From NCBI RefSeq assembly GCF_001748365.1, contig NZ_BDHH01000004.1, positions 249,521 through 313,520 on the forward strand: 64,000 nucleotides of DNA, written 5' to 3'. The stretch is from Fusibacter sp. 3D3 (GTDB lineage Bacteria; Bacillota; Clostridia; Peptostreptococcales; Acidaminobacteraceae). The translations under genes were made by a program, and so were the position numbers. Shown here piece by piece: positions 35,236-43,046 of the stretch (positions are counted from its first letter, which is position 1; every line of letters starts with the position of its first letter). A model generated the notes under the pieces. The model saw nothing but the letters and a program-made list of their open reading frames with translations. It was not told where the DNA came from and did not search any database.

Positions 35236-35306
35236 CATTAGTTTTCGTCCAGCTTAGAGGCAGGAATGTTCAGCCTGCTCTAATCGGTTAGACGAGAACG
35301 GGTCCG
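35236..35306 (+). other. GC-richer structured segment of unknown role
   Basis: An outer GTTTTCGTC/GACGAGAAC pairing encloses a TTAGAGGCAGG/CCTGCTCTAA stem with one bulge. It is richer in GC than its surroundings and lies between the activator genes and the first operon. It is not a tRNA (no T-arm GGTTC box or acceptor stem) and lacks a T run. It could be a small RNA or a leader structure. Confidence 0.4.
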
Positions 35307-35418
35307 GCAAAAAAAAGGGCAATGATTTGGAAACAAAACTTCATAAAGAGTAGGTACTCAAAGGTTTTAAAGTGTATGAAATTATGAATTTTATCAGATG
35401 AAGTAGACGCAATAAATC

Positions 35419-35474
35419 AAATGAGGCCATAAGAATGATTCAAATTTGAATCGTTCTTATGGCCTCATTTTTTT
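35419..35474 (+). terminator. Very long hairpin terminator after the activator genes
   Basis: A stem of about 25 bp (AAATGAGGCCATAAGAA on the left arm) with one wobble pair, followed by seven Ts. The apex is the GATTCAAATTTGAATC palindrome, so the same DNA may also be an activator site. Confidence 0.75.
35437..35452. promoter_or_regulatory. Palindrome 115 bp upstream of the first sigma-54 promoter
   Basis: GATTCAAATTTGAATC is a perfect 16-base palindrome. Its centre is 116 bases before the -24 GG of the promoter at 35559, almost the same spacing as the second operon's palindrome. This is typical of an enhancer site for a sigma-54 activator, though it also forms the apex of the terminator hairpin. 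Confidence 0.5.
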
Positions 35475-35558
35475 CGAACTGTACGCTAAGATATAGGACA
35501 TCATTGAAATTGAAGCCTTAGGGAGCACGTTCTATTGAATATAGGGGGTGTATTTTTA

Positions 35559-35574
35559 TTGGCATAAAGATTGC
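35559..35574 (+). promoter_or_regulatory. Sigma-54 (-24/-12) promoter of operon 1
   Basis: TTGGCATAAAGATTGC matches the consensus TGGCAY-N5-TTGC with exact spacing. It lies about 50 bases before the DAPG-hydrolase-like gene and downstream of two sigma-54 activator genes. Confidence 0.8.
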
Positions 35575-35622
35575 GTTAATTATAGATAGTCAATAATTTA
35601 ACAATTAACTGGAGGCGTAAGT

Positions 35623-36444
35623 ATGGATAATTCGATGTCAAAGAGAGTTCCTGTTACAGAACTGGACAAAACAAAAAGTTATTTCAAGTATTATGATCAA
35701 GAAATGGTACCAGCACCAAAAGAAAAATATGAAAGTGTTTTGAGAGGCCCGTTAGATCCTAGAAAAGCAACACCGTTTAAAGATCGAAATAAATTGTTTG
35801 AGCCAGGATATCTTGAAGATGAAATTGGCTACACTGTTTTTGAAGATGGCACAGGATTTGTGGCTAATCTGACATTTATGCCAGGTGTGACGACGGATAT
35901 GTTTGACTGGTGGTTTGCATGGCATGGCTTAGATCATTTAAGATATACAATTTGGGATCCAGAAGATCACTATAAAGCAGAAACGATGCAAAGAGCACAA
36001 GCAATGGATTCAAGCCTTTCTTATAAAGAACGTTATTGGAATACAACACATCATGTCGTTGAAGATATAGGCATGGGTCCAGAAGGTTTATTCATCAATT
36101 TTAAATATCCAGGTGATTTGGGATTTGACGTGAGCAAAATTGGCACCGAAGCTTGCGGCACAATTGTTTGCGCAAGAGGTTATGGAGAAGGTCTACCGCC
36201 ATTTGCGTCAGTGCCAACGATTATGACACACTTTGTCAGACCAGTAGAAGGTGGCATTGAACTCAGGTCAAGATTTTGGATGGGTTGGACAGTGCAAGAT
36301 GGTAAAGATATTAAAGCAATTCCAGATTGTGTGAGCGTTCCGATTTTTGGACCCAAAGCGCTCTGTCTTCATAATATCAAAGAGTTTACAAATTTAGCGG
36401 CATTGTTACCCAAAATCTATAGTGAAGAAAAAGACAATTTCTAG
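35623..36444 (+). CDS. DAPG hydrolase/phloretin hydrolase-like C-C hydrolase (PhlG family)
   Basis: A 273-residue protein of the DAPG hydrolase family. The conserved block DWWFAWHGLDHLRYTIWDPE (residues 95-114) has His101 and His105; His143/144, His203 and the C-terminal HNIKE (His250, Glu254) provide further likely zinc ligands. Pseudomonas PhlG and Eubacterium ramulus phloretin hydrolase cleave the acyl side chain from phloroglucinol rings by hydrolysis of a C-C bond. Here the enzyme would release phloroglucinol or an acylphloroglucinol for the downstream pathway. GGAGG precedes the ATG. It is the first gene of a sigma-54 operon. The actual substrate is inferred. Confidence 0.85.
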   Translation: MDNSMSKRVPVTELDKTKSYFKYYDQEMVPAPKEKYESVLRGPLDPRKATPFKDRNKLFEPGYLEDEIGYTVFEDGTGFVANLTFMPGVTTDMFDWWFAWHGLDHLRYTIWDPEDHYKAETMQRAQAMDSSLSYKERYWNTTHHVVEDIGMGPEGLFINFKYPGDLGFDVSKIGTEACGTIVCARGYGEGLPPFASVPTIMTHFVRPVEGGIELRSRFWMGWTVQDGKDIKAIPDCVSVPIFGPKALCLHNIKEFTNLAALLPKIYSEEKDNF

Positions 36445-36461
36445 AAAAGGAGCTTTATACC

Positions 36462-36704
36462 ATGAATATGAATAATCAAGTGAAATTCAACGCGGATACT
36501 TGTATTGGCTGTAAACTATGCTACAAGTCGTGTTTTATTGATGTCATCAGATGGAATGAAAATGAGAAGAAACCAGAATTCAAATATCTCGAGGATTGCG
36601 TACATTGCAATTATTGCGAGATTGTATGTCCAAAGCATTGTATAGAAATTATACCAGATTTTAAAGGGGAACTTTTCCATCAAAGTTTTGAGCAATATAA
36701 ATAA
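36462..36704 (+). CDS. 2[4Fe-4S] ferredoxin-like electron carrier
   Basis: An 80-residue protein with two cluster motifs: CIGCKLCYKSC (with a downstream Cys) and CVHCNYCEIVCPKHC. The spacing is that of a two-cluster ferredoxin with a short linker. A ribosome site (AAGGAG) precedes the ATG, 17 bases after the hydrolase. It lies between the hydrolase and a flavoprotein and is probably the dedicated electron donor of that flavoprotein, an arrangement similar to AprB/AprA. It is cytosolic. Confidence 0.9.
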   Translation: MNMNNQVKFNADTCIGCKLCYKSCFIDVIRWNENEKKPEFKYLEDCVHCNYCEIVCPKHCIEIIPDFKGELFHQSFEQYK

Positions 36705-36737
36705 TCAGTTTTCACAAAGAAAGAAGGGAGCATTTAG

Positions 36738-38423
36738 ATGAGTAATAACATTAATCTTAAGACGGATATACTGATTGCTGGTGGCGGAATTGCTGGCCTA
36801 ACAGCAGCTGTTATAGCGAAGGAAAAAAATCCAGAGTGTGAAGTTTTGATCATAGAAAAACAGACATGTGGTTATAGTGGAAAAGCAAACCGCGGTGGTG
36901 GTGTCCTGCAATATTTCGATCTCAATCGCATAAAACCGATAGAATTTGTTGCCTATCATGCCAATTCAGTGGGCTGTTTCTTAGGAGATCAAGAGCAAAT
37001 GCTCAAGTATGTGAGCCTTAACAATACAATGATCCATAAACTCGAAGAATGGGGCGTTAAAATACCAAGAAATGAAGAGGGTAGTTTAAAAATAGTACCA
37101 ACGGGCCCAATGACGGGTATGGTCGGTGTGGATTTAGATATCACGATTCAAGTGAGAAGAACTGCTGAAAAAAAAGGCGTTAAAATCATAGATAAAGTGA
37201 CCCTTTCGGATCTTTTGGTTAAAAACAATCAGGCTATTGGTGCAACCGCATACAGTATTTTAGAGGGCACATTTTATACCATTCAAGCCAAATCCGTGAT
37301 ACTGGCAACGGGTAGCCAAAACTATAGGATCGTTAACATGTGGGCAAATGGTAGAGGTGATGGTATTGCAGCAGCTTATAGGGCAGGTGTTGAAATGCGA
37401 AATGCTGAGTTTGGAAACTTCGCTCAACTCTTCAAGGTGGCAAGTCATCATGAACTCGTCTTTAATGAAAACTGTTTGTACAATGTACAGGATGAAAATA
37501 TCACTAAAAATTTCAGATTGTTTCCAGAAGCAGATATCAATTCAGATGCGCTTGCAGAATGGTACAACCAAATGTCTGCAGGCAAAGGACCAATTTCAAT
37601 GAAGCCTGAAACCTGCCCAATGACTAAAGATGATGAAGTTTTATTCACGACGAGCAATATTTGGGAAAGACCCTATGGTCTTAAATTCTGGCAAACGATT
37701 TACAGAAAGTGTCATGAAGTTGATGTGAACAATGAAGTTGCACCTGGATTTTTGGGAGAGCAATCACCTGTAAAAGTGGGTCGCAACATGGAAACAACCG
37801 TAAACCATTTGTATGCAATTGGTGATATGAGCTATGCCGGTTCGTGTATAGCCGGTGCGGTCCCAGCGCCTCCGGGAAGAAACAGGGGCTCTGGAATCTT
37901 AAATGCAGTCTTTGCAGGTATTGTGGCTGCTGAGAAAACGGTTGAAGCGCTTCCAACGTGCGTTTATCAAGAATTGGATGAAAATCAGGTGAAAGCACAG
38001 AGGGAACGCACTTTTGCACCGCTTGAAAGAAGTTCAGGCATCACTGCTAAAGAGCTGATTCAAGAGGTACAGCGCATTATTGCACCTGTTGAAAATAGCA
38101 TTTACATGACAGATCAAAGGCTAGGTATATGCTTAAGAAAAATAGAAGCAATCAAAGCAAAAGTAGACCAGTTAAAAGCAGATGATTATCATGCGTTATT
38201 ATCATGTCATGAAGCAGAAGCGATGGTTTTATCTGCGGAAATGTTCTTTAAAGCAGCTTTGATGCGTAAGGAGACAAGAGGTTGGTTTAGACGTGAAGAT
38301 TATCCAGGTCGAGATCATAAAAACGGGTTGAAGTGGATTACGATTAAAAATCAAATGGGCGAGATGGTAATGGGTACGGAGGCTGTTCCAGTGGAAAAAT
38401 ATCCAATTAAACCCTACTGTTAA
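36738..38423 (+). CDS. FAD-dependent reductase, fumarate-reductase/AprA-like subunit
   Basis: A 561-residue flavoprotein. The FAD-binding N-terminus reads ILIAGGGIAGLTAAVIA with an acidic end (LIIEKQ). Later come ILATGS, a capping-domain region and AIGDMSYAGSCIAGA near residue 365. The C-terminal helical domain ends with the TRGWFRREDYPGRDHKNGLKW segment seen in fumarate reductase/succinate dehydrogenase and adenylylsulfate reductase. With the ferredoxin it forms a likely two-subunit reductase. In this operon it may reduce a C=C bond of an aromatic or enone substrate before ring processing, but the substrate is unknown. Confidence 0.85.
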   Translation: MSNNINLKTDILIAGGGIAGLTAAVIAKEKNPECEVLIIEKQTCGYSGKANRGGGVLQYFDLNRIKPIEFVAYHANSVGCFLGDQEQMLKYVSLNNTMIHKLEEWGVKIPRNEEGSLKIVPTGPMTGMVGVDLDITIQVRRTAEKKGVKIIDKVTLSDLLVKNNQAIGATAYSILEGTFYTIQAKSVILATGSQNYRIVNMWANGRGDGIAAAYRAGVEMRNAEFGNFAQLFKVASHHELVFNENCLYNVQDENITKNFRLFPEADINSDALAEWYNQMSAGKGPISMKPETCPMTKDDEVLFTTSNIWERPYGLKFWQTIYRKCHEVDVNNEVAPGFLGEQSPVKVGRNMETTVNHLYAIGDMSYAGSCIAGAVPAPPGRNRGSGILNAVFAGIVAAEKTVEALPTCVYQELDENQVKAQRERTFAPLERSSGITAKELIQEVQRIIAPVENSIYMTDQRLGICLRKIEAIKAKVDQLKADDYHALLSCHEAEAMVLSAEMFFKAALMRKETRGWFRREDYPGRDHKNGLKWITIKNQMGEMVMGTEAVPVEKYPIKPYC

Positions 38424-38476
38424 AAGAACGTTTTTATCACAAAAGGCATCGCTTTGTATGCAAAATAAAACGCAAG

Positions 38477-38516
38477 CAATTCATAAGTGAATTGGTTAAT
38501 TCGTTTATGAATTGCT
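38477..38516 (+). terminator. Hairpin after operon 1, possible terminator
   Basis: An 18-bp stem containing GCAATTCATAAGTGAATT on its left arm, with two wobble pairs and a GGTT loop, 53 bases after the flavoprotein stop. A T run appears only about 20 bases later, so termination is uncertain. The rest of 38424-38889 holds the enhancer palindrome and promoter described next, and no gene. Confidence 0.45.
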
Positions 38517-38564
38517 ACAAAATGTTGTCCTATGCTTCTTTTTTTTTAAAATTTATTCATTATT

Positions 38565-38580
38565 AATTCAAAATTGAATT
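38565..38580. promoter_or_regulatory. Palindrome 115 bp upstream of the second sigma-54 promoter
   Basis: AATTCAAAATTGAATT, with flanks that extend the inverted repeat to about 34 bases (TTCATTAT ... ATAATGAA). Its centre is 114 bases from the -24 GG at 38686, matching the geometry of operon 1. Confidence 0.5.
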
Positions 38581-38683
38581 GATAATGAAATGTTTTTATA
38601 AAAATTTTATAGAGATTTTGAAAAAAAAGAATAGATGCATTTAAAAACGTTGAAAATTAGCTAAATTTTTATTGTAATTCAAT

Positions 38684-38699
38684 TTGGCATGCATATTGC
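38684..38699 (+). promoter_or_regulatory. Sigma-54 (-24/-12) promoter of operon 2
   Basis: TTGGCATGCATATTGC fits the sigma-54 consensus exactly in spacing. A leader of about 180 bases separates it from the first gene of operon 2. Confidence 0.8.
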
Positions 38700-38889
38700 G
38701 ATTATGATTAGTGCGCTATTAATTTTGAATCAGGGATAGAGATTACTTGTATTTGAGTAATTTTTAGAGGGAAACTGCATTCAAGGAAGACAATCCCATA
38801 TCAATAATGGATGTACCAATCGCTACCAATGAAGTTTTAATAGCGCTACTTCATTTTTCAGTTCATTTATAAACGAAGGGAGAATGTAC

Positions 38890-39231
38890 ATGATTAAAAG
38901 AATGTTAAAAGATGTAAAACCTTATAATGCACCATTGCACTTTGATATGAAGGCAATGAAGCTCCACGGGACAGAAGAAACAGGTGCCACAAAGTTTTGG
39001 ATGGGCATGTCTCATTTTTTACCAGGTGGCGGTGCTGAATGGGCATATGATGAATCCCCTACTGAAAAAATATATTTTGTGCTAGAGGGTGAAATTATTG
39101 TCAAATCAAAGGATGAAGAATTTGTGCTCAAGAAGGGAGATTCCATTTTTATTGGACCTAACGAAGGCCGATCCATGATAAATAGAACCAATGAAGTCGC
39201 GACTTGTTTAGTGACCATTAGTTATGAGTAG
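38890..39231 (+). CDS. Cupin-domain protein of the catabolic operon
   Basis: A 113-residue single-cupin protein. The first cupin motif is degenerate (HFLPGGGAEWAYDESPTEKIY) and the second (GDSIFIGPNEGRSMIN) lacks the usual His. The glycine-rich turns and beta-strand pattern are clear (VLEGEIIVKSKDEEF). I start at the ATG at 38890 with AAGGGAG eight bases upstream; an ATG six bases earlier is too close to the ribosome site. It may be an auxiliary binding protein or an isomerase/dehydratase for ring intermediates. Its role in phloroglucinol-type pathways is unknown. Confidence 0.8.
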   Translation: MIKRMLKDVKPYNAPLHFDMKAMKLHGTEETGATKFWMGMSHFLPGGGAEWAYDESPTEKIYFVLEGEIIVKSKDEEFVLKKGDSIFIGPNEGRSMINRTNEVATCLVTISYE

Positions 39232-39239
39232 GAGGAAAG

Positions 39240-40019
39240 ATGATTAAAGATTTTGTAAATGGGATGTTTGATATAACAGGCAAAACCGTTATTATAACAG
39301 GCGCTACAGGGGCTTTAGGCAAAGCGCTAAGCTATGGTTTTGGTCATGCGGGTGCAAATGTAATGCTCAATGGTAGAAAAGAGGCGACTTTAAAGCCGGT
39401 TTATGAAGATATGATTGCACAAGGGATTAAGTGTCGCTATTTTGTCGGTGATCCAGCAGATGAAGAAAGTGTTAAGGGCTTAGTGGCTAAAACGGTTGAG
39501 GAATTTGGAGAAGTTAATGTGCTTGTGACAGCTGCTGGTTTTAATGCACCAAAATCAATTATTGATCATACGCTTGAAGATTGGCAAATGATTATGGACG
39601 CAAATGTCAAAGGCACATGGTTATGCTGTAAATATGCTGGCGAGCAAATGGTTAAACAAGGCAAAGGCGGAAAGGTTATTTTAGTATCATCTGCAAGAAG
39701 TAAGATGGGGATGAAAAATTACACTGGTTATTGTACTGCTAAAGGTGGTATTGACTTAATGGCTCAATCACTTGCTTGTGAATGGGGCGAGTATGGTATT
39801 AATGTCAACACATTTAATCCAACGGTCTTTAGATCGGAATTAACGGAGTGGATGTTTAAAGATGACACTGCTAAGACCAAATTCTTAACAAGAATTCCAG
39901 CGGGTAGACTTGGAGAACCGGAGGACTTTATTGGAACAGCAATTTTTTTAGCATCAGATGCAAGCAATTTCATCACAGGTGCAAATATTGCAGTTGATGG
40001 CGGATATTGGGCAAACTAA
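39240..40019 (+). CDS. SDR oxidoreductase, candidate phloroglucinol reductase
   Basis: A 259-residue classical short-chain dehydrogenase. The NAD(P) loop is TGATGALGKAL and an Arg in MLNGRKEA suggests NADPH preference. The catalytic residues are Ser in VSSARSKMG and the YTGYCTAKGG (Tyr-x3-Lys) motif. The C-terminus ITGANIAVDGGYW is standard. In Clostridium scatologenes-type phloroglucinol degradation an SDR reduces phloroglucinol to dihydrophloroglucinol, and this gene is followed by homologues of the three later enzymes. By sequence alone it could also be a FabG-like ketoreductase. Confidence 0.85.
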   Translation: MIKDFVNGMFDITGKTVIITGATGALGKALSYGFGHAGANVMLNGRKEATLKPVYEDMIAQGIKCRYFVGDPADEESVKGLVAKTVEEFGEVNVLVTAAGFNAPKSIIDHTLEDWQMIMDANVKGTWLCCKYAGEQMVKQGKGGKVILVSSARSKMGMKNYTGYCTAKGGIDLMAQSLACEWGEYGINVNTFNPTVFRSELTEWMFKDDTAKTKFLTRIPAGRLGEPEDFIGTAIFLASDASNFITGANIAVDGGYWAN

Positions 40020-40030
40020 CAGGGGGATAT

Positions 40031-40960
40031 ATGGCGATTAAAAATGTGACGATACTGGGATCAGGATTGATGGGAAATGGATTAGCGCAAGTGTTTGCAA
40101 TGGATCCTAATACTACAGTCATCCTGAGATCAAGAAGTATAAAAGAAGCACCTCTAAAGCCTGTACAGGACAATTTAAAGCTTCTTGTTGAAAAAGAAGC
40201 CCTTACAAAAGCAGAAGCAGATGCGATCTTGAGCAGAATATCATTTACGGATGATTTAGAGGCATCTCTTAAAGAGGCTGACTTAATTGTCGAATGTGTT
40301 GTAGAAGACATGGAGATTAAACAAAATTTATTTAGAGACATCGAGCCGCTTTGTAAAGCAGATGCGATTTTTGCCACCAATACTTCTGTTATGAGCATCA
40401 CTGAGATTGCAAAGAAGACAAAAGATAAAAGCAGAGTCATTGGGACGCATTTCTGGAATCCACCTTTTTTAATTCCGCTTGTTGAAGTGGTTAAGGGCGA
40501 TGAGACATCCATGGAAGTCATGGATGAAACTTATGATTATTTAAAGAAAATTGGCAAAAAGCCAGTTAAATGTATGAAAGATGTGCCAGGGTTTATTGCC
40601 AATCGACTTCAACATGCAATTTGGAGAGAAGCGCTATCGATTGTAGAAAATGGCATTGCAGATGCACCAACGGTTGATGAGGCACTTAGATATGGTCCAG
40701 GACTGAGATGGCCAATACTCGGGATCTTAGAAAATGCAGATATGATTGGGCTTGATTTATCTTATAACATTCAAAACTACATCGTAAAATATTTAGAAGA
40801 TGCTCATGAGCCTTCTAAGCTTTTAAAATCATTGGTTGATCAAGGTGATTTAGGTTTTAAGACAGGCAAAGGCTATCAAGAGTGGACGCCAGAGCAAATC
40901 GCAGCTTCTAACAAGAGACTTAGAGAATATCTGATTGATGTCACAAAAGATTTAAAATAA
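40031..40960 (+). CDS. 3-hydroxyacyl-CoA dehydrogenase-like, candidate 3-hydroxy-5-oxohexanoate dehydrogenase
   Basis: A 309-residue enzyme of the 3-hydroxyacyl-CoA dehydrogenase family. The N-terminal Rossmann domain has TILGSGLMGNGLAQVFAM; the catalytic region has GTHFWNPPFLIPLVEVV with its His, and the C-terminal domain contains KDVPGFIANRLQHAIWREAL and GLGFKTGKGYQ-type endings (DLGFKTGKGYQEW). It starts at the ATG after GGGGG. In the phloroglucinol route a family member oxidises 3-hydroxy-5-oxohexanoate to 3,5-dioxohexanoate. Neighbours support this assignment. Acyl-CoA or gulonate dehydrogenase activity cannot be excluded. Confidence 0.85.
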   Translation: MAIKNVTILGSGLMGNGLAQVFAMDPNTTVILRSRSIKEAPLKPVQDNLKLLVEKEALTKAEADAILSRISFTDDLEASLKEADLIVECVVEDMEIKQNLFRDIEPLCKADAIFATNTSVMSITEIAKKTKDKSRVIGTHFWNPPFLIPLVEVVKGDETSMEVMDETYDYLKKIGKKPVKCMKDVPGFIANRLQHAIWREALSIVENGIADAPTVDEALRYGPGLRWPILGILENADMIGLDLSYNIQNYIVKYLEDAHEPSKLLKSLVDQGDLGFKTGKGYQEWTPEQIAASNKRLREYLIDVTKDLK

Positions 40961-41034
40961 AGGCGCAATTAAAGCGATTCATCTGTTTAAAAACCATTTT
41001 TTTTTAAAAATAAAACTAAAAAGGAGCTATCAAA

Positions 41035-41973
41035 ATGGGAAAAAAAGTATTTGTTGATTTAACGCATCCGTTCAGTGCAGACATACCTCTATGGCCGTAT
41101 TTTACTAAGCCAAAGATCGATACCATGCATAACTTAGGCAAGAGTGGCGTTTTAACTCAAAAAATTGAAGCCGTTATGCACTGTGGCACACATGCGGATG
41201 CACCAAGACACGTTATGGAGTATGAGTTCAATGGCAAAAGAGCGCGATATACGCATGAAATGCCTGTAGATGCATACTGTGGTGATGCGATCTGTCTAGA
41301 TATTCAGGTAGAGAGATGGGGGCTTATCACAGACAAACATTTAGAAGATGCTTGTAAAAGAGCTAATATCAAACCTGAAGCACTAGAAGGTATGGTGGTT
41401 TGCTTGAGAACGGGTATGCACCTTAAATTTGATGACTCCAAAGAGTATTATCACTACTCGTGTGGTACTGGTATCGATGCAGGTAAATGGTTTGCGAAAT
41501 ACAAGCCGAAATGTGTGGCGATGGACTCTCAAGCACTAGATCATCCGCTTCATACGACAATGGGTAAGAATGGTGGTCCACTGGGCATGAACTTAAACGG
41601 TTATTTAGGTTATCCGATTACAGATGAATATATTGAAAAATTTGGTCTTGAAGCTTATGCAGAGTTCAACAGAGCGACTTATATTGAAGTGTTTGGTAAA
41701 GAAAAATACGATGAGAAATTCGGTTTCTTAGAAGAACATGGATTAGAAGGGACTTGGGAGCCTTGTCATAAATATATGCTCGGGAATGGTATCGTGGGGA
41801 TCGAAAATTTAGGTGGCGATTTAGACAAAGTGGTTGGTAAGAGATTTAAATTTATGGCATTTCCAATCAGGTGGTATATGGGTGATGGTTCTATGGTAAG
41901 ATGTGCTGCTGAAATCGATGAAGATGATCTTAATGAGGCACCAGAACGTGTTTATAATTATGGTGGCCTTTAA
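41035..41973 (+). CDS. Cyclase-family metal hydrolase, candidate dihydrophloroglucinol cyclohydrolase
   Basis: A 312-residue protein of the cyclase family (kynurenine-formamidase-like fold). The metal motif is HCGTHADAPRH (HxGTHxDxPxH), preceded by DLTHPFSADIPLWPYF. MDSQALDHP and GMNLNGYLGYP lie in the C-terminal half. Members hydrolyse amides, lactones or cyclic diketones using divalent metal. In phloroglucinol breakdown this family opens the ring of dihydrophloroglucinol. A good ribosome site (AAAGGAG) precedes the ATG. An intercistronic GGTAAC/GTTACC hairpin (42008-42032) follows it. Confidence 0.88.
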   Translation: MGKKVFVDLTHPFSADIPLWPYFTKPKIDTMHNLGKSGVLTQKIEAVMHCGTHADAPRHVMEYEFNGKRARYTHEMPVDAYCGDAICLDIQVERWGLITDKHLEDACKRANIKPEALEGMVVCLRTGMHLKFDDSKEYYHYSCGTGIDAGKWFAKYKPKCVAMDSQALDHPLHTTMGKNGGPLGMNLNGYLGYPITDEYIEKFGLEAYAEFNRATYIEVFGKEKYDEKFGFLEEHGLEGTWEPCHKYMLGNGIVGIENLGGDLDKVVGKRFKFMAFPIRWYMGDGSMVRCAAEIDEDDLNEAPERVYNYGGL

Positions 41974-42062
41974 AATTTAGGCTCCCATTTTAGGGCGTTG
42001 AATAGTGGTAACGGACTACAACTGCAGTTACCCAAGAATATAAAGAAAGAAAGGTAAATTAT

Positions 42063-42899
42063 ATGGCAAATCTTGATAATAAAGTTATTCTAACGGTTGC
42101 ACCTACGGGTGCATGGCCAACTAAAAATGAAACACCCTTTGTACCGCTTCAGCCTAAAGAAATTGCTGACGAAATTTATGCATGCTGGAAAGCAGGCGCT
42201 AGTATTGCTCACATTCACGTGCGTGATGATGAAGATAAGTCTTCTATGAATTTTGATAAATTTGTAGAGACTGTTAACTTAATTCGTGCAACTGACTGCG
42301 ATATCGTTATCAATTTAACGACATCGGGTCAACTGGGGCTTGAAGATGAAGCTAGATACAGACATCTAATTGAATTAAAACCTGATATCGCTTCTTATGA
42401 TTGTGGTTCAATGAACTGGCAACATACTTCTGTATTTGAAAATAGCCCAAGATTTCTCGAAAAATTAGGCAATGTCATGCAAGAATGCAATGTAAAACCT
42501 GAAATTGAGATCTTTGATGCAGGTATGATTTCAAATGCAGTTTACTACCTTAAAAAAGGCATATTAAAGGCACCACTTCACTTCCAATTTGTTTTGGGTG
42601 CAGCAGGCGGTATGGATGCAACGGTTGAAAACCTTGTGTTCTTAAAAAGCTTATTGCCAGAAAATTGCACATGGGGTGCACTTGGAATCGGGAAAGGCCA
42701 TTTGCCAATCATGTACACGGCATTAGCGCTTGGTGGACATGTGAGAGTGGGTATGGAAGATAATATTTTCTATTCGAAAGGCGTATTGGCAAAGTCAAAC
42801 GTTGAATTCGTAGAAAGAACAAAGAGAATTGTCAATGAAATGGGGAAAGAAATTGCGACGCCAGCAGAAGCGCGTGAGATTCTTAATATTCAAAAATAA
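42063..42899 (+). CDS. BKACE-family beta-keto acid cleavage enzyme, candidate triacetate acetoacetate-lyase
   Basis: A 278-residue TIM-barrel protein of the BKACE (DUF849) family. Visible are ILTVAPTGAWPTK at the start, AGASIAHIHVRDD with the two zinc histidines, VINLTTSGQ, FVLGAAGGMDAT and the HVRVGMEDNIFY end with Glu/Asp residues. Family members condense a beta-keto acid with acetyl-CoA and split it into acetoacetate and a CoA ester. For 3,5-dioxohexanoate (triacetate) the products would be acetoacetate and acetoacetyl-CoA, completing the ring's conversion to C4 units. It is the last gene of operon 2 and is followed by a terminator. Confidence 0.9.
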   Translation: MANLDNKVILTVAPTGAWPTKNETPFVPLQPKEIADEIYACWKAGASIAHIHVRDDEDKSSMNFDKFVETVNLIRATDCDIVINLTTSGQLGLEDEARYRHLIELKPDIASYDCGSMNWQHTSVFENSPRFLEKLGNVMQECNVKPEIEIFDAGMISNAVYYLKKGILKAPLHFQFVLGAAGGMDATVENLVFLKSLLPENCTWGALGIGKGHLPIMYTALALGGHVRVGMEDNIFYSKGVLAKSNVEFVERTKRIVNEMGKEIATPAEAREILNIQK

Positions 42900-42922
42900 A
42901 GAAGGTTCTGAGTAAAATAATG

Positions 42923-42962
42923 AAAAGTCTATAGTCATATAGTTATAGCTATAGACTTTTTT
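42923..42962 (+). terminator. Rho-independent terminator of operon 2
   Basis: AAAAGTCTATAG pairs with CTATAGACTTTT and is followed by Ts. It separates the enzyme operon from the transporter genes. Confidence 0.88.
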
Positions 42963-43046
42963 AAAGAGCTGTAGAGTATGTTAAAAATACTTGTGGGGTA
43001 TATTGTCTGATCGCCATTAATTTTAAACTAGCTTTGGGAGGTATGT

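Noticed and set aside
35236..35306. Possible tRNA gene
   Set aside because: There is no 7-bp acceptor stem, no GGTTC T-arm box and no proper anticodon arm.
42980..43030. Third sigma-54 promoter before the MFS gene
   Set aside because: The TGTGGGGTATATTGTC sequence lacks the GC at -12 and has wrong spacing.
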